In this document: piece after piece, positions 8,355 through 21,707 of the stretch | Layout of the letters: every line of letters begins with the position of its first letter | How positions within the stretch are numbered: position 1 is the first letter of the stretch | DNA from: Rhizophagus clarus | Taxonomy: Eukaryota > Glomeromycota > Glomeromycetes > Glomerales > Glomeraceae | Assembly (NCBI GenBank): GCA_015698045.1 | Contig: BLAL01000039.1 | Span: 124,001-188,000 of the forward strand | DNA: 64,000 bases | Direction of reading: 5' to 3' | Position numbers and translations under genes: made by a program | Notes under the pieces: model-generated | The model's database searches: none | Told to the model about the DNA's origin: nothing | What the model saw: the letters and a program-made list of their open reading frames with translations, nothing else

Positions 8355-11198
8355 ATGTTATTAATTAAAAGAATCATTAAAAACACTTCACAAAGTCTTT
8401 GTAGAATTGACCGCGTTCAACCGGTCCTTTCTAGGAAAAATTCCACTTTAATTGGTGCTTTTTCTCCTTCTCAACCGAAATTTCACGTTCAATATCATAA
8501 TTTTAACATATTAAAAGATGCTATGGAACATGATACTACTCTTCCTTCATTTATGGTCGGATATAAAAATGGATTTTTACCAAGACAGGTAACATTCTCT
8601 TTTAATTTATGTGATAATTTACCAAGACAAGTAATTGTAACTCGTCTTAAAAATTATGTAAATGTTAGGATCCACTTGCAAAATTACCAGATCGTTTTTA
8701 TGCTCTTGAACATTTATTACAAAATATGCCAATTCAATTACCAAATGGTGAAGAAGGTTTGTTAGCAAAAGGTCAATTAGGTGACGCTGTAAAAGATTTG
8801 CCGCAATTTGATGTTTCAGATATTAACGACCAAAGGTTACTTTCCGGTGAGTACTGATGACTGCGGTATATTAAAAGTCAGTACAGTCAAACCTCGATAT
8901 ACCGATATTCGAATATCGTATTTTTCATATGAATTCGTTATATCGAAGTTTGACTGTATGTTAATAACTGCCATTTAAAAAAGTACAGTAAATAACTATT
9001 GTGATATGCTCTATAGCATTGTTTAGAGATTATACATTTTTGGCATCATCATACCTACTTGAACCATGCGATATCATGTACAGAGAAAGGAAAGATTATG
9101 GTCTCGGACGCGAAATTTTACCAAAAAATATTGCGATTCCTTTAGGAATCGTTGCAAATAGATTGAACGCTTTCCCATTTATGGAATACGCTCTCTCTTA
9201 CAGGTGCATATCTCCGCAGTCATTATTTTGCGTAACAGCCAATTTTTTGAATAAATAAATAAATATATATACATATATATTTTTTTATTTAGTTTGTATA
9301 ATTATCAACGAATTGATCCTACGAAACCCATCGTTTATTCGAATTTAAAATTGATTCGTGCATTTGCTGGAACACCTTCAGAACATGGATTTATATTAGT
9401 TCACGTTGCTATGGTAGCACATTCAGGAAATTTGGTTAAATATACAATGGAAACGATTGAAGCAACTCAAGAAAAAGTACGAAACGTAACATTTTTCGAA
9501 AATATTAAAGATCAAACAAAATATTATGAGTTTATGATAATTCATTAACATTTATTATATACTATTTTTTTTTGATATTCAAATACTTGAAATATACTGT
9601 AGGATCGAATTAAATTTAATAATGCGATGAAAAATTTAAGTGATACCATGAATTTAATTAATCAAGAAATGGAAACCATGTGGGAACGTTCTAATACTGA
9701 TGATTATTTGAAATTTCGTACCTTTATTATGGGTTCCAAAAATCAACCAATGTTTCCGAATGGTATGTACTATTACAGTAATACAATAATTAATTATGTT
9801 ATTGATTATGTTTCTTTTTTTAGGTGTTATTTATGAAGGTGTAAGCGAAAAACCATTATTTTATAGAGGTATTACCAAATATTTTATTATAATTACTATG
9901 AATTTTTCAAAAAAAGATACATAAATCGGATAATATCGGTTAATAAATTATGCGATCTAACCTTTTAATACTCTTCTAATCATTTAAAATGACAAGGGGA
10001 ATCTGGAGCAAATGATTCAATGATTCCTTGTATGGATAATCTTTTACAAATAACTTCAAAATTACCGAATAATCCTTTAACGGAAGTATTAAAAGATTTT
10101 AGAAGATATCGACCTACGAATCATAAAGAATTCTTAGATTTTGTACAAAGAAAGGCTGAAGAAGTTAACGTTAGAGGTTTTGCCATTCAAGTATGTAAAG
10201 TAAATTGTAAGGATACATCGTATTTTATTTAAATAATAAAAATTTTTTTGCATTAAAAATAGGATGCAAACAGTACTGGTGAGTTTTAATTTTGAAAATG
10301 ACAACCACAATAACGCTTTAAATTTAATGAAACCGCTTGCTTTGGTTAAATCCGCTTAAATTTGGTTGAGCCACTTAAATTTGGTTGAAACCACTTAAAT
10401 TTGGTTGAAACCACTTAAAATTTGGCTGAATCACTTAAATTTGGTTGAAACCACTTAAATTTGGCTGAACCATTTGAACCACTTATCCCGCTTTAAACCA
10501 CTTAACCCGCTTTAATCCGCTTTAACCCACTTAACCCGCTTTAACCCGCTTTAACCCACTTAACCCGCTTTAACCCGCTTTAACCCACTTAACCCGCTTT
10601 AATCCGCTTTAACCCACTTAACCCGCTTTAACCCGTCTTTAATCTTCTTTAACCCGCTTTTAAATCCACTTATATTCGCCTAAATTTGCTAAATCCCCTT
10701 AAATTTGTTTTTATTTTAGCATTGTATCTGGCAAATATGGATCAAATTCGAGCATTTCGTCATAGACATTGGAACTTTACAAAAGAATACATCATCAAAA
10801 ATACGACACATCCAGTAGCAACAGGGTAAATATTTACATCGTACAAATGTTATTTACAATATAACAATATTATCACGATATAACAATATATAACAATACA
10901 TAACGAGATATAACAATACATAACAAATATATAGAACAATAACTAACAAATAACAATTTGTTTTTTTTTTTCCAGTGGTTCACCGATAGTAACATGGTTA
11001 CCAAATCAACTTGGTACTATATTAGAACAAATGAATAAAATAAGTCATACGATCGATTATAATAAATTAACACCTGAAAATAAAATTCTTATAGATGAAA
11101 TCATTAATAAAGCTAATGCACAAGAGAGAGTTTTAAATCGGGAGGTGAAATTTTTAAAACAACAATTTGGACCTAGTCAAGATAGAGTAGTTGTTTAA
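8355..11198 (+). CDS. Indoleamine 2,3-dioxygenase family protein (10 exons)
   Basis: Heme dioxygenase that opens the indole ring of tryptophan to N-formylkynurenine, first step of the kynurenine/NAD route (fungal Bna2-type). Exons read as 8355-8588, 8669-8846, 9017-9203, 9293-9476, 9603-9762, 9824-9868, 9997-10190, 10263-10278, 10720-10825 and 10976-11198, all GT-AG and frame-consistent, giving 508 residues. Family signatures: KLPDRFYALE, FAGTPSEHGFILVHVAM, RGESGANDSMIP (residues 329-340), RHRHWNFTKEYI with His416 as the probable proximal heme ligand, and PVATGGSP (431-438). It is longer than typical IDO; the first ~35 residues (LLIKRIIKNTSQSLCRIDR) are basic and hydroxyl-rich like a mitochondrial presequence, which is a prediction only. 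Exon 8 is just 16 nt. Intron 2 holds a MITE and intron 8 a minisatellite. Confidence 0.9.
8884..8956. mobile_element. 73-bp pogo/mariner-type MITE in dioxygenase intron 2
   Basis: An inverted-repeat element with 18-bp ends starting CAGTCAAAC, one mismatch between the arms, flanked on both sides by TA (8882-8883 and 8957-8958). It has no coding capacity and lies entirely inside intron 2 (8847-9016). The terminal sequence resembles pogo/Tigger-type ends; that assignment is inference. Confidence 0.8.
10320..10700 (+). repeat. Minisatellite in dioxygenase intron 8
   Basis: Two related tandem arrays: ~20-bp units of the type AAATTTGGTTGAAACCACTT (about 10340-10475), then degenerate units of the type TTTAACCCGC/TTAACCCAC (about 10490-10650). 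They fill most of the 441-nt intron 10279-10719. Units are imperfect and their number was not counted exactly. Confidence 0.85.
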
Positions 11199-14100
11199 TG
11201 TTATGTAATCATTTGAATTTACATTGAAATTAAAGATATTTTCAATATAATCTACATTTTTCACTGCAACGTAACGCCCCATCTATTGCGAGTTAGCTAA
11301 AATAATCAAAAAGGAAATATCATTCAGGTTCGGCGTATGATCTCAAAATATATGCTAATATGCGTAGTTAAATCTTGATGAAACTCATGTCACACTCTTT
11401 ATGCGAAAAGCACCACTTGTCACACAGCACAGTACTGAGCGCTATGACAATTTTAAATTCATTACATCAACACTTTATGTATTACAAAGATGACGAAATC
11501 TACAATAATCAATATAAATAAATAACCCGGGTGGCGTACATTACATTTAACCTTATTTAGACGGAGTAAACAGATTTTTTTTTTTTTTTAAAAAAAAAAA
11601 AAGAAAGAGGAAAAGAGAGAAAAAGAAAGAAAAGAATAATAGCATTTAGGACAATCATAAATAACAGTAATTACAGTAAAATATACATTATCCCTCGGTA
11701 ATTTCCTTTTTATACTTCTTAATATATATTCTTTTAGGCGTCCATTTCATACGCCTTTTTCTTTGTATTCCCTGTATTCCCGTTAACAAAATTGACGCCA
11801 GGAATGAAAAAAAAAATTCTTTCAATTTTCAAATAATTGTATCAACTTACGTAATAATGGATTACACGTCCCCGATTGTCAGAATACTTTTTGTAAGACT
11901 TGCAGTGTTTCATTGTTAAAATATTGTAATCAATTATTATTTACAAGATTACTAAGAAAGAATGAACACAAAAAAATATTTGGCTACATGAGAAAAAAAA
12001 AAAAAGAACGGCATTTAACGAACACGATAAAAAGATGATCCATTTTTGACATATGTTCGCAAGAGTACCACAATTGCCAGATATGATCATTATCATCACG
12101 GCTGTTGTGAATTTATTAAATTACGGAAGTAATTTCCTATAAAGTAAAATGTTTGTTATGGGGTAAAATAGTACACCACTAAGATTCCACCAATTTCAAC
12201 TAGTACCATTCATTTTTAAGGGGAGGAATATCTCGCGGAACAGTCCGTTTTTTTTATTCGACAAATATATATGATAAATTTATCTAGCTCTAAACTCATT
12301 ACTTAATAAAGTATCATTTAATTTTTTTTTTTTTTTAACGTCATATCAAAGACAACAATTATACAGTATAAAATTAATTGTGTTACATTTTTTTTTTGAA
12401 TTCAAAAAGTGATCCAAAACAGATGGCGTACGGTGTACTGATCTAAGCGCAGTTTTTTTACTAAAATTTCCCGAATTTTACCAAGTAAAAAGATAAGGGA
12501 AAGAGTAATTTGTAATTTTTTTTCGAATTTTACAGTTTTTTTTTTTTTTAAAGTTTTTGTTTATTTAAAGTAAATATAGTCTGTGCACTTTATATATATA
12601 TATATATATATATTATAATTATAATTATTATTATTTATTATTATTAATTTTTACAACAAAAAGATAAATAAATATTTTCTTTTTTTCTTTCTTTGAAAAA
12701 AATGTTTTGTCAATATTTTTAGCCAGGTAATTGGGATATTATTATTATTAACAAAAATACTATGATATCGTTAATAAGACTTTTTTTGTGTATAAAGTTG
12801 AGAAACAATCACATTTTTTTGTGTAATAAATAAATAAATAAATAAATATCTTTTTTTGACCCAATCTCCGTTCAACTTATATAACTTAATCTTTGATCAA
12901 TAATAGAAGATACGTAAACATGTTATACGATGTATATTATACATGAATTAATTATTCTTCTTTTTGGATTTCTCGGAAGAAACATTAAAAACTTTAGGTA
13001 TTAATCATCTTAAACGAAACCAAAAAATACACATTTTTTTATTCAAGAGAGGTTTTTCCCCCATATTGATATTAATCAAAAATTCACATGTTATGTGTTA
13101 AGATCTTAATATAAACAAAAAAATTAAGCCACCAAAAGGTTTTTTTGAAAGATTAGCCTGAATTAGATTAGTGAAAATTGATAAAAGATTACTGTAAAGA
13201 AATAATTACTATAACTAACGTTATTTTAATAATTACCTATAAGGCTTATAATATGTGGAGAATGTCAATTTAATGTATCACGAGTACTTCTTCTTCCTAA
13301 TATCGTAATATGTAAAACCTTGATAATGCTTTCCATCAAAACTGTCAAAAACTTCTAATGGTTTCTTTGAAGATATTCACTTAGAATTCATTATATTGTT
13401 CATTCATGTACATTTTGATGGTTTGCATATCAGTAAAAAAAAAAAAATTTTCTTTGTAATTGTTACAAGGAATTTGAAAACTTTCATTGTTTTAAAAAAG
13501 GTTCTCGTGTTTAATTAGAAATAAATTATTTGTAGAAAAATTTTTTTTTTAAAAAAACAATGAGCTTTGTTTCATATTTACTGACAGATAAGAAAATAAA
13601 ATAACAAGAATCACATGTTCGAAACCAAATGTTTCCTCCAAAAATGGTGCAAGGTTTAAAAAAGGGTTTTTTGTCGGGATTATCCTTGTCAATTAAAGAT
13701 TGTTGGGCGTTTATACAGCATATAAATCTAAAAAAATTTTAGAAATTGATTTATACTTTTAAAGTATTTTTTCCTATCTTTTGCATATATAATAAAGAAG
13801 AAGAGAATAAAACAGGTAAAATGGGGAATTTCGGAATAAACAGTACAACTAAATTTGGTGAATCAAAAGTTAACAAAATAACGCCAAAAATGTGAACTGT
13901 GCGTAAAGTTTATGTCGTATTTTCCCAAGAGTCCGTTTTTCAATGTTTTAAGATTACGACAGCTCTTTTTTTTTTTTTGTTTAACTTTAATAAAGTTTAT
14001 GAAATTTTTATGATATAATAATAATAATAAAGTTTGTAATATCTTGATATATTTATTGATAAGCAAAATAAAATAAAAATAAATTTTTTTTTTTTAATTA

Positions 14101-17100
14101 AGCTATTTTTTTCTTTGTCACATATGCAATCAAAATATTCTATTACGCGTAAATCAAAATTTTCTTGATATCCAATCATTTACTTTGTATATTTTGTCAT
14201 TTTTCTTCCCCGCATGTTAACTCTTAACTACTTTGGATGTTTTTACTCCGCACATGACGTCTCAGTTTATGCACCTTTTGTGTGGAGAATCATCTAAAAG
14301 AACAATGTTACCTATTGTCAATTTGAAGGGAGAAAGAAGAAAGAAAAAAAAAAGGAGTTTATAAATAAATAAATAAAAAATAAAAATAAAATTAAAATTA
14401 ATATAATGAATTTTTGAGAGATGATTGTCTTTGACATATTTTGACATTTTCACACATACGCTTATAATATTATATTATATTTCTATTTGACAACTCTTTG
14501 ACAGATTTTTGTTCTGTAACTTTACCAAATTAGTTTCAAATCTTGTTTTAATGTACAACAATTTTTGATGTTGTGTGTGTGCATTTTTTTTTTTTTTTTT
14601 TGTTTCAAGTTTTTCCAAGGTCTTTACTTATCATTGAATAGTACTGAAATGAGTCCTAATTTATACTTTACTTGTCAATCGAATTTAAACACAAGATCAC
14701 ACTGATATGAAAATTTTTTCGTGAAACAAGCTTACGATATATAAACGTGTTGCTTTTTTCGTTCTTCTTCTTCTTCAGGCTTCTACTCGGAAACCTCATA
14801 ACAGGGATTTTCCATTACTTCACCTTATTTTTTTCTTCCATAATGATTCGTTAAAAATAACGTGTGTGGTTTCTGAGTCATTGCGAAAGCTTTTCTACTT
14901 TTTCTCGTTTTCTTTTCTTTTATTTTCAACAATTTATTATTCTTTTATATTTCTTTTTTTTTCCGTGAATAATTCAGAGAAAAAATTTTGAAAAAAAAAA
15001 AAATTTAAAGGAAAAAAAAAAACTGTACAGAGTATACACACACAAGAATTCTACCCCTTTTTTTTTTATTATACATACAGATTCGCCTCCTACATATATA
15101 TATTTTTTTTCTTATGACTTTAACGTTTTCTTACCTTTCAATCCGGCACTATATTAAACGACTTTTCGATTACCGAATTTTTTTTTTACAAGTTTTCGTC
15201 TTGACTCAGAAACAGCACACGTACCTTTTCCTTTTCCTTTACTCTATTTTATCCGTTTTTCGTTACGATTTATTAATCAATCTTTCAAAATTTCGTTTGA
15301 AATGAGTTGATATATATTAAAAATTCGAAAAGGACACTTTTTTTTTAAACATTATCTACATTATTTCGTTTTAAATCCGTTTTATTTCAAAACATCTTTT
15401 TTTATCATATTGTTATGAAATGATGTCACGTGCGAATATGTTTTCAACGGAGTTCAAATTTTTGGAGGAGATTTGTGTTGGTGTCGGTAATATTTAAGGA
15501 TTACTACTCTCTTATTTTCTCTTATCATCATCTTCACTTGAATATTAATCCGGCGAGGAAGGCCAGCATTTTTTTTTCAACAATTTTTTTTTCGCCGATT
15601 CGGAACCTATTCGAGAATCACGTGTACATTTATTTTCCCGATTTTACGTTTTCCCTGTTCTCGGTAATTATCATGCTTTGACTTGCATTTTTGACATTTG
15701 AAATATCATGCAACTGATGCAATTGACATTTTCCTGCATAACTTTTAGATCTAAAAGTGAATTTTCATGTTCACTTATCATCTCTCTTATTAATGACATC
15801 GCTTTTTGATTGTCACCTGTTCTCGTGATAATCGACGGTCTTGCCTTAATCAATCACAAGGTAAATAATAATTATCTTTAATCATTGTTTGTTATTTTTA
15901 ATTGATTGTATGCAAAAAATTTTAATTTTTTTTTTTTTTTTATTAGACCATTAAAATATCATGATACCATCAAAGTAATCATGATACCATTCAAATGTTT
16001 ACATTATCTTTCAATAGTCCTACTACATGAACTAAATTTTCAAAAAAAAAAGTCCTTTATACAACGTTGAAAGATTTTATTTTACCTACCAATATAGATT
16101 TCTTTTTTTTTCTTTTATCTTTTTTGCTTTTTTTCTTTTTATTTTTCATTTGTACTATTTTTGTAAATAGATTTCTTTATTTAATATCTTCTTTTTTTTT
16201 TCTTTTTCCTCTTTTTTTTTTTATACATATATCCTCTTATCCTTTCTGTATTTTTACCATTTTTTTCTCTTTTCTTTTTTCCAACTTTTTTTATATAATA
16301 ATATAAAAAAAAATACAAAAAAACCAAAAAAACTCTAAAAAAAAAAACTCTTGACTCTGTAGTATTTTTCAAGTGATTTATTTTGTCAAAGTGTTATTCG
16401 TGTATTCGTGCTTATTGAGATCGTTCATCGCCACCCTTTTTTTCAATAATAACCCATATGAAGTCGATCGCTATATATATAACAATATATTTTGCTGACA
16501 AAGAAAGCTGACAAATCCAAATGATCTACCAAAATTTTAATAGTTTCAGTTGTCAAAAAAAAAACTTTTAATGAATCTTCATTATCTAATAAGTGATCCC
16601 TAATCTCCTTTCTTTTTGTAATCTTATTCGGAAGAAATCGGAGATACCTTCTTTTTTTTGCGTTGAAAAAAAAAAATAAATTATTAGGGGGGAAAATGAG
16701 AAAAATAAATAGTATCGCATAAGAAATTACTTTAACGGTTTTGATTTAATTTAAAATTTAGGTTTATCCTAAAATTGTATTTCCCGAACATTAAGAATAA
16801 TTTTTTCTTACCCAATTACATTAAGAATAATTTTTTTCTTACCCAATTTTATACATGATTTACTGGCTGATTCGGGGACTTCATTAAAATAATAATATTT
16901 TTTTTTTTTTTTTTGATGTGAACAAGTATGATGTATATGATGTAATGTATATTAAACTTAAAATTCGCCACTCGAAATTTTACGCGTTCCTTGCGTTCTT
17001 TTAATACAAATTGTGTAAATTTCTCACATATGTTGCATTATATTTTATACAATAAATAGAATAAATAGAATATGATTGTGCATAATTATTTTTTATACAT

Positions 17101-17840
17101 ACAGTTTTTGTTACAATATAAAAGAATATAATATATATATATATGATTGGTTACAATAAATATATAGATTTGTTATGATATAATATAATATACAGAGAAA
17201 TCCTTTTTATATATATATATATATATTATTTTTACTAATATAAATATTCCGCGCCCCGATTCCCCATGTTTGTATTGTATACGTATATTGTACATATGTT
17301 TTTAAATATTTCGCTCTTTCATGTACATCACATTTCCATGCCGTGTTTAAATAAATTGTATTCGATATTATCATATTGTTTCTTTTCCTCAAAAGCAAAG
17401 ATGACTGATATGTTTTTATTTTTATGATCTAAAAATTACAGGCATTTATGTTTTTTTTTTTTTTTTTTTTTACGATCTAAAAATTGATCATGTATTTTTT
17501 GAGCTCAATCATAAGTATAATCCATGTAAATTCTGCGGACTTCCAATGTTTCAAAAGTATAAAATTAAATATGCATGATGTTATTTATTACTATAATTAC
17601 TCCATAACTATAAAATGTCTTTAAATAAATATACAATCCAAAGCATGAATGATTATAAATAAATATACAAATGTTCATGATAAAATTACAATATACATAT
17701 ATGTTCACAGCCAATACTAAGTTAATAAAATTACAACTACACAATATTCATAAAATGTTCATAAAAAAAATGTCTGTAAAAAAAAATGTTCATAAAAAAA
17801 AAAAAAAAAATTTTTAAATCTAATAGTTCAAATAAATGTT
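11199..17840. other. Long AT-rich intergenic region, no supportable gene
   Basis: About 6.6 kb with many homopolymer runs, a TA dinucleotide repeat near 12590-12612, ATT/TAT-rich stretches, a pyrimidine-rich block at 16090-16290 and a direct doublet of ~31 bp at about 16790-16850 (ACATTAAGAATAATTTTTT). Open frames here are low-complexity (Phe/Lys/Tyr-rich). The least unlikely is minus 15671-15853 (TGDNQKAMSLIREMISEHEN), which has no identifiable family or partner exon. Both flanking genes point their 3' ends into this region, so part of it may be 3' untranslated sequence. Confidence 0.5.
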
Positions 17841-20800
17841 TTAACTTTTTCCCCACCAACTATCAAACATTGATGTCCTTCCAATAGAAGTTCTGGCAGT
17901 TTTCTTCAAGAAATTTCCCATACTTCCCACACCATCAACTACACCTCCAACCATACCCGACATTGAACCAACAGAACTTACAGAAACTGGTCGTGATAAT
18001 ATTGGTCTTTGATCATCAATCATCGACTCATATTTACTAACGATTCTTGGGGATTGTGAAAGGGAACTATAATGAGGTTCATCAAAAACAGATCGAGCTT
18101 GACGAAGCTCTTCAAGTATCTATGAATTTAAAAATTAAGAATTGATCTTAATTATACACATTCGTTATTCATTTATTTATTTTTTGTTAAATACCTTTTC
18201 ATAAACTTCGATTTGTCCGTCCAAATATTGCTTAGTATTTTCCCTAAAGTCTTGAACACGTTCATCGTGAATTCGGTCTACTTCTGCAAGAGTGACATTA
18301 AATACCGTATCACAACGAGAACGAATCGTTTCAATATCTACATCCTTGTGAGATAATAGATAAAATTCATCTATGTTTAATCAACGACTTTACAAATTGA
18401 TTTATCCAATTAAATAACGATATCACAGATTAAAATCTTACCCCCAAATGGTGTAAACTTTCATTTTCTTCAGACACTTCTTTGAATTTCTTGTAAGCGC
18501 CCATGTGCATATCGACTAAAGGCTACAAAATCATAAATATCTATATGGTTAAAGTGGATTCGTTTTTTGTAGATTAGGAAATAATCGGTAAGGTATAATC
18601 TAGTCCTATGTAAATCTTGACTTTCTAAGTAAAATAGAAATTCTAAACAAGAACTGGGGTTCACTAAATTTAGTGATCAGCCTGGATTACGAATTCTCCC
18701 TAGTGTTATACTTTAAAATAATAAATACCTCATGATTGCTAGATGGATAACTATGCTCTTTAAAGTTTTCAATCCATGGAATTACCGTTTCTTTTGTCTA
18801 TATGTATAATATATATATTTTAAAAAAAAATCATAATTATTACATAATCATTATAATAAAAAATGAAATTTATTTTATGACATACGTGTGAATCATACAA
18901 ATCTGCTATTGTTTGCATGCTTTCAACTGTTGATTGAAGTGCTTTTGTAAGACTAAGGCAAGCTGAAAAAAAAAAAAAATAATTACTTATCATATCATCT
19001 GATTAAACAGAAATCGGAATGATTGTTTTACTAAATAATTACCATGACATCCATCCCTCCAACACCATGCACCATCTTCATTCGTAGATTCAAATCCATC
19101 ACCAGAATTATGACCTGTGATAAGTCTCAACAGAGCAAAACTTACTCTACGATATCGATTTTGCATTTCTATATGAAACAAATCATTGTTACTTAAAAAT
19201 TATCACCTTGAATTAGAAGAATTATTAATTACCATCAAAAGAATCCTTGTGAGCTTGCGAAGCTTCATTTATCCAAGGCATTAATTTTTCCATTGCTCGT
19301 GCATGTGCTTCAAACCGTTCTATCGTCTCAATTTCACTAAATCGAACATATGTATTTACTATATTATATGCACGCACACATATATATGATCTATTTTAAA
19401 CTTACCCGTCATCAACATTAAATTCAGGATGATAAACATGTTGGAAAAACGCGTGTCCAACTATCTTGTCATTCTCAAATTGTTTTTCTCTCTTACGCCA
19501 TTCCTAAAAGTTAAAATGAATATTAGAATGATTTAATACTGAAAACATAGAATTATAATAAAACTATGACACGGTACTGATTCGTCCTCACAACTCAAAA
19601 AATGAGTTAACAAATCTGAGTATCGAATAACTGGATGACGTGCTAAACGATTAATAAATCGTTCCAATGCACGACGGCGTCTTTCTATGAATTCCTCGTT
19701 GAAACGTCCGGAATATTGTTTTTCTGGTAGAGCTGGAAGAACAAATGCACCAAACTTAGCAGACAAACGATTATATAACCATTCAAACTGGCTGAATCTT
19801 CTTTCAACGGTAACTTGAGCACCATTCGCAAACTAACAACATAATCCCAAATATTTAGTTACACATTCAAAACACATGTGAAAAAGTAAAAAAATTTACC
19901 AAAGATGACACATGGAATATTGTATACTCGGATACACCACCAAGTTTAACACGTTTCTCAGGATTATGGACTATAACCTTGAAAATAGGTGCTTTCTCAT
20001 TCCAGCTTGGTCCACTCTAAACAGTAACAAAATTGGGTTAGTTTGAAACAAATTTGTTAAAAATCATATTCACATAGCATTAGAATTAATTTCTTACCTG
20101 AATGTAATGTTTATCAGATTCCGTTATTTCTTCTTCTTCTTCATTATCTTCCTTCGATCCATTAACCGCATCATTATCTGCAAATAGCTCTCCGCCGCTT
20201 AAAATGAATTCTTCAACACCGGTAGTAACAAACCAACTAAATCGATTCAATTGTCTTCTTCCTAATATAGTACTACTACGAGAGGGAGCATTAGATGTTG
20301 GTGTTGTAGTTGATAAAATCATAGAATCATCAGATGCACAAGATGATGTGGGAGAAAGAGTTAAACTATGAAGTTCTGCGAATTCGGTAGTATACTAAAT
20401 TAAATCAATGATTAATAAATTTTTTTTTTTTTTTTTTTTGAAAAAAAAACAATACTAGTAAAGTGTAGTAACTTACTGTTATATAAGATTCAGGGACAAG
20501 TCCTGTTATACCATCTTTTTCAGCCAACGACCACCCTTCAGATAGGTGCTCTTTTAAAACGTAAAGAACATCCCCGGCTTTAAAAGACAGTTCCTGATAA
20601 GAAGCTTCACCCTCAAAGTTATATAAAGCTCTAGCTTGTCGACCGACTGGCTGAGAAAAAATCTCGGAAGCTCTTGGAGTATTATCGTCTGGAGTTTTCT
20701 CATTATTTTCATTGAGTGATACCGGCGAGGCCGGTGGTGATTCGGTTATTGACTCTCTCGAATAAACTGTGGAATTTGTATAATTTGTATCTCGTTTTTT

Positions 20801-20857
20801 TGGACCTATAGAAAGTCTCGCTGGCTTTGGTGGGACGACTGGTCGAACTTTAGACAT
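17841..20857 (-). CDS. SH3-PX-BAR sorting nexin (SNX9/18/33-like), 12 exons
   Basis: Exons from 5' to 3': 20477-20857, 20098-20394, 19900-20016, 19578-19832, 19406-19503, 19233-19336, 19043-19168, 18886-18962, 18729-18797, 18442-18522, 18195-18344 and 17841-18119; all GT-AG and phase-consistent, 677 residues. An N-terminal proline-rich stretch (PVVPPKPAR) precedes an SH3 domain at residues 73-127 (ARALYNFEGE, GWSLAEKDGITGLVPESYI), an acidic linker, a PX domain at ~235-350 (VERRFSQFEWLY, LPALPEKQY, RRRRALERFI) and a C-terminal helical BAR-like region ending near residue 600. SNX9-family proteins bind phosphoinositides, bend membranes and link endocytosis to dynamin and actin; the same role is inferred. 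The exon 10/11 junction was chosen because alternatives hit a stop. Confidence 0.9.
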
Positions 20858-21707
20858 TATATCTAATTGTTGAATGCGTAAAGGTAGGAAGAACTTTTTT
20901 AAAGAATCATTATCTCCTTTTTTCTTTTTATAAATTCGAATTCCCCTGATTGTTTGTTACCATATTTGGATTATTTTTGGGATTATTTTTAAAAATTCGA
21001 AGGGGTTTATGAATCAGGTGCAAAATGTCAGTTATGTCACCGGTCACTGCATTAATACTGCGACTGGAACGATGGATCGACGTGTATTTTTCCGAGACTT
21101 TATTTGCGAATATTCTAAATGTTCTTCATCTCTGAGAAATGATCTTGGAAATGATCTTGGTAAAAAATCTAGGTTAGGGAATCAGAAGTCTGGAACTTTC
21201 TTTATTGATAATATTAAGGGAGATCAATTTTCTTTATTTCATTTAATATTATGAATGCTTTTATTCTAAATTTCCCATTTGTTGTTTTAAACTCAGTTTC
21301 TCTGAGTTTAGAAAGGATAGTTTTTTAATGAGAAAATGCGAACAAATAAATTCTATAAGAAAATTCATGTAAAATTTCGAGAAGGTTGTTATAACCAGAA
21401 TTCTCGCATCCAATGATCCGTCGTATTTATGATTGGTACGATACTTGTATGATCACCAGCTTTAGTAATACCCACTTCTATTATTTGCATGTAAAAATTA
21501 ATTTCACGTTTTCCAGATTGCATCTGTTTTCATTATAGGTTTCTGTATTTAGAAATTTTTCGAGTCACAATTTATGTTACCATATCTAACATGTTTTGAT
21601 GTGTCTCATGATTTCTATGATCTTATCTGTCATGCACAAATAAAATCATCCCACTGATCATCCTTCACAATTATTTTCACCCTCAATTTTTATTTTTCTA
21701 AGTTGCA
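20858..21707. other. Divergent promoter region between sorting nexin and site-2 protease
   Basis: 850 bp separating two head-to-head genes, so it probably carries both promoters. A 9-bp-stem hairpin (TAAACTCAG, loop TTTCT, CTGAGTTTA) lies at 21288-21310. An open frame at 21009-21254 has no family signature. No TATA box can be assigned with confidence because the whole region is AT-rich. Confidence 0.5.

Noticed and set aside
10490..10650. Telomere-like TTAACCC repeats
   Set aside because: The unit is TTTAACCCGC-like rather than a true telomere repeat and lies inside an intron.
15671..15853. Minus-strand frame with normal-looking composition (MSLIREMISEHEN)
   Set aside because: Too short, no family match and no neighbouring exon in phase; could be a decayed exon but cannot be supported.
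16067..16372. Overlapping plus and minus open frames rich in Phe or Lys
   Set aside because: Arise from a pyrimidine-rich low-complexity block; no domain or splice partner.
18361..18441. Alternative acceptor at ~18378 for sorting nexin exon 11
   Set aside because: It gives a plausible peptide only in a phase incompatible with the single usable donor at 18441; the downstream acceptor at 18345 keeps the frame.
21009..21254. Plus-strand frame between the divergent genes
   Set aside because: No family signature; lies in the shared promoter region.
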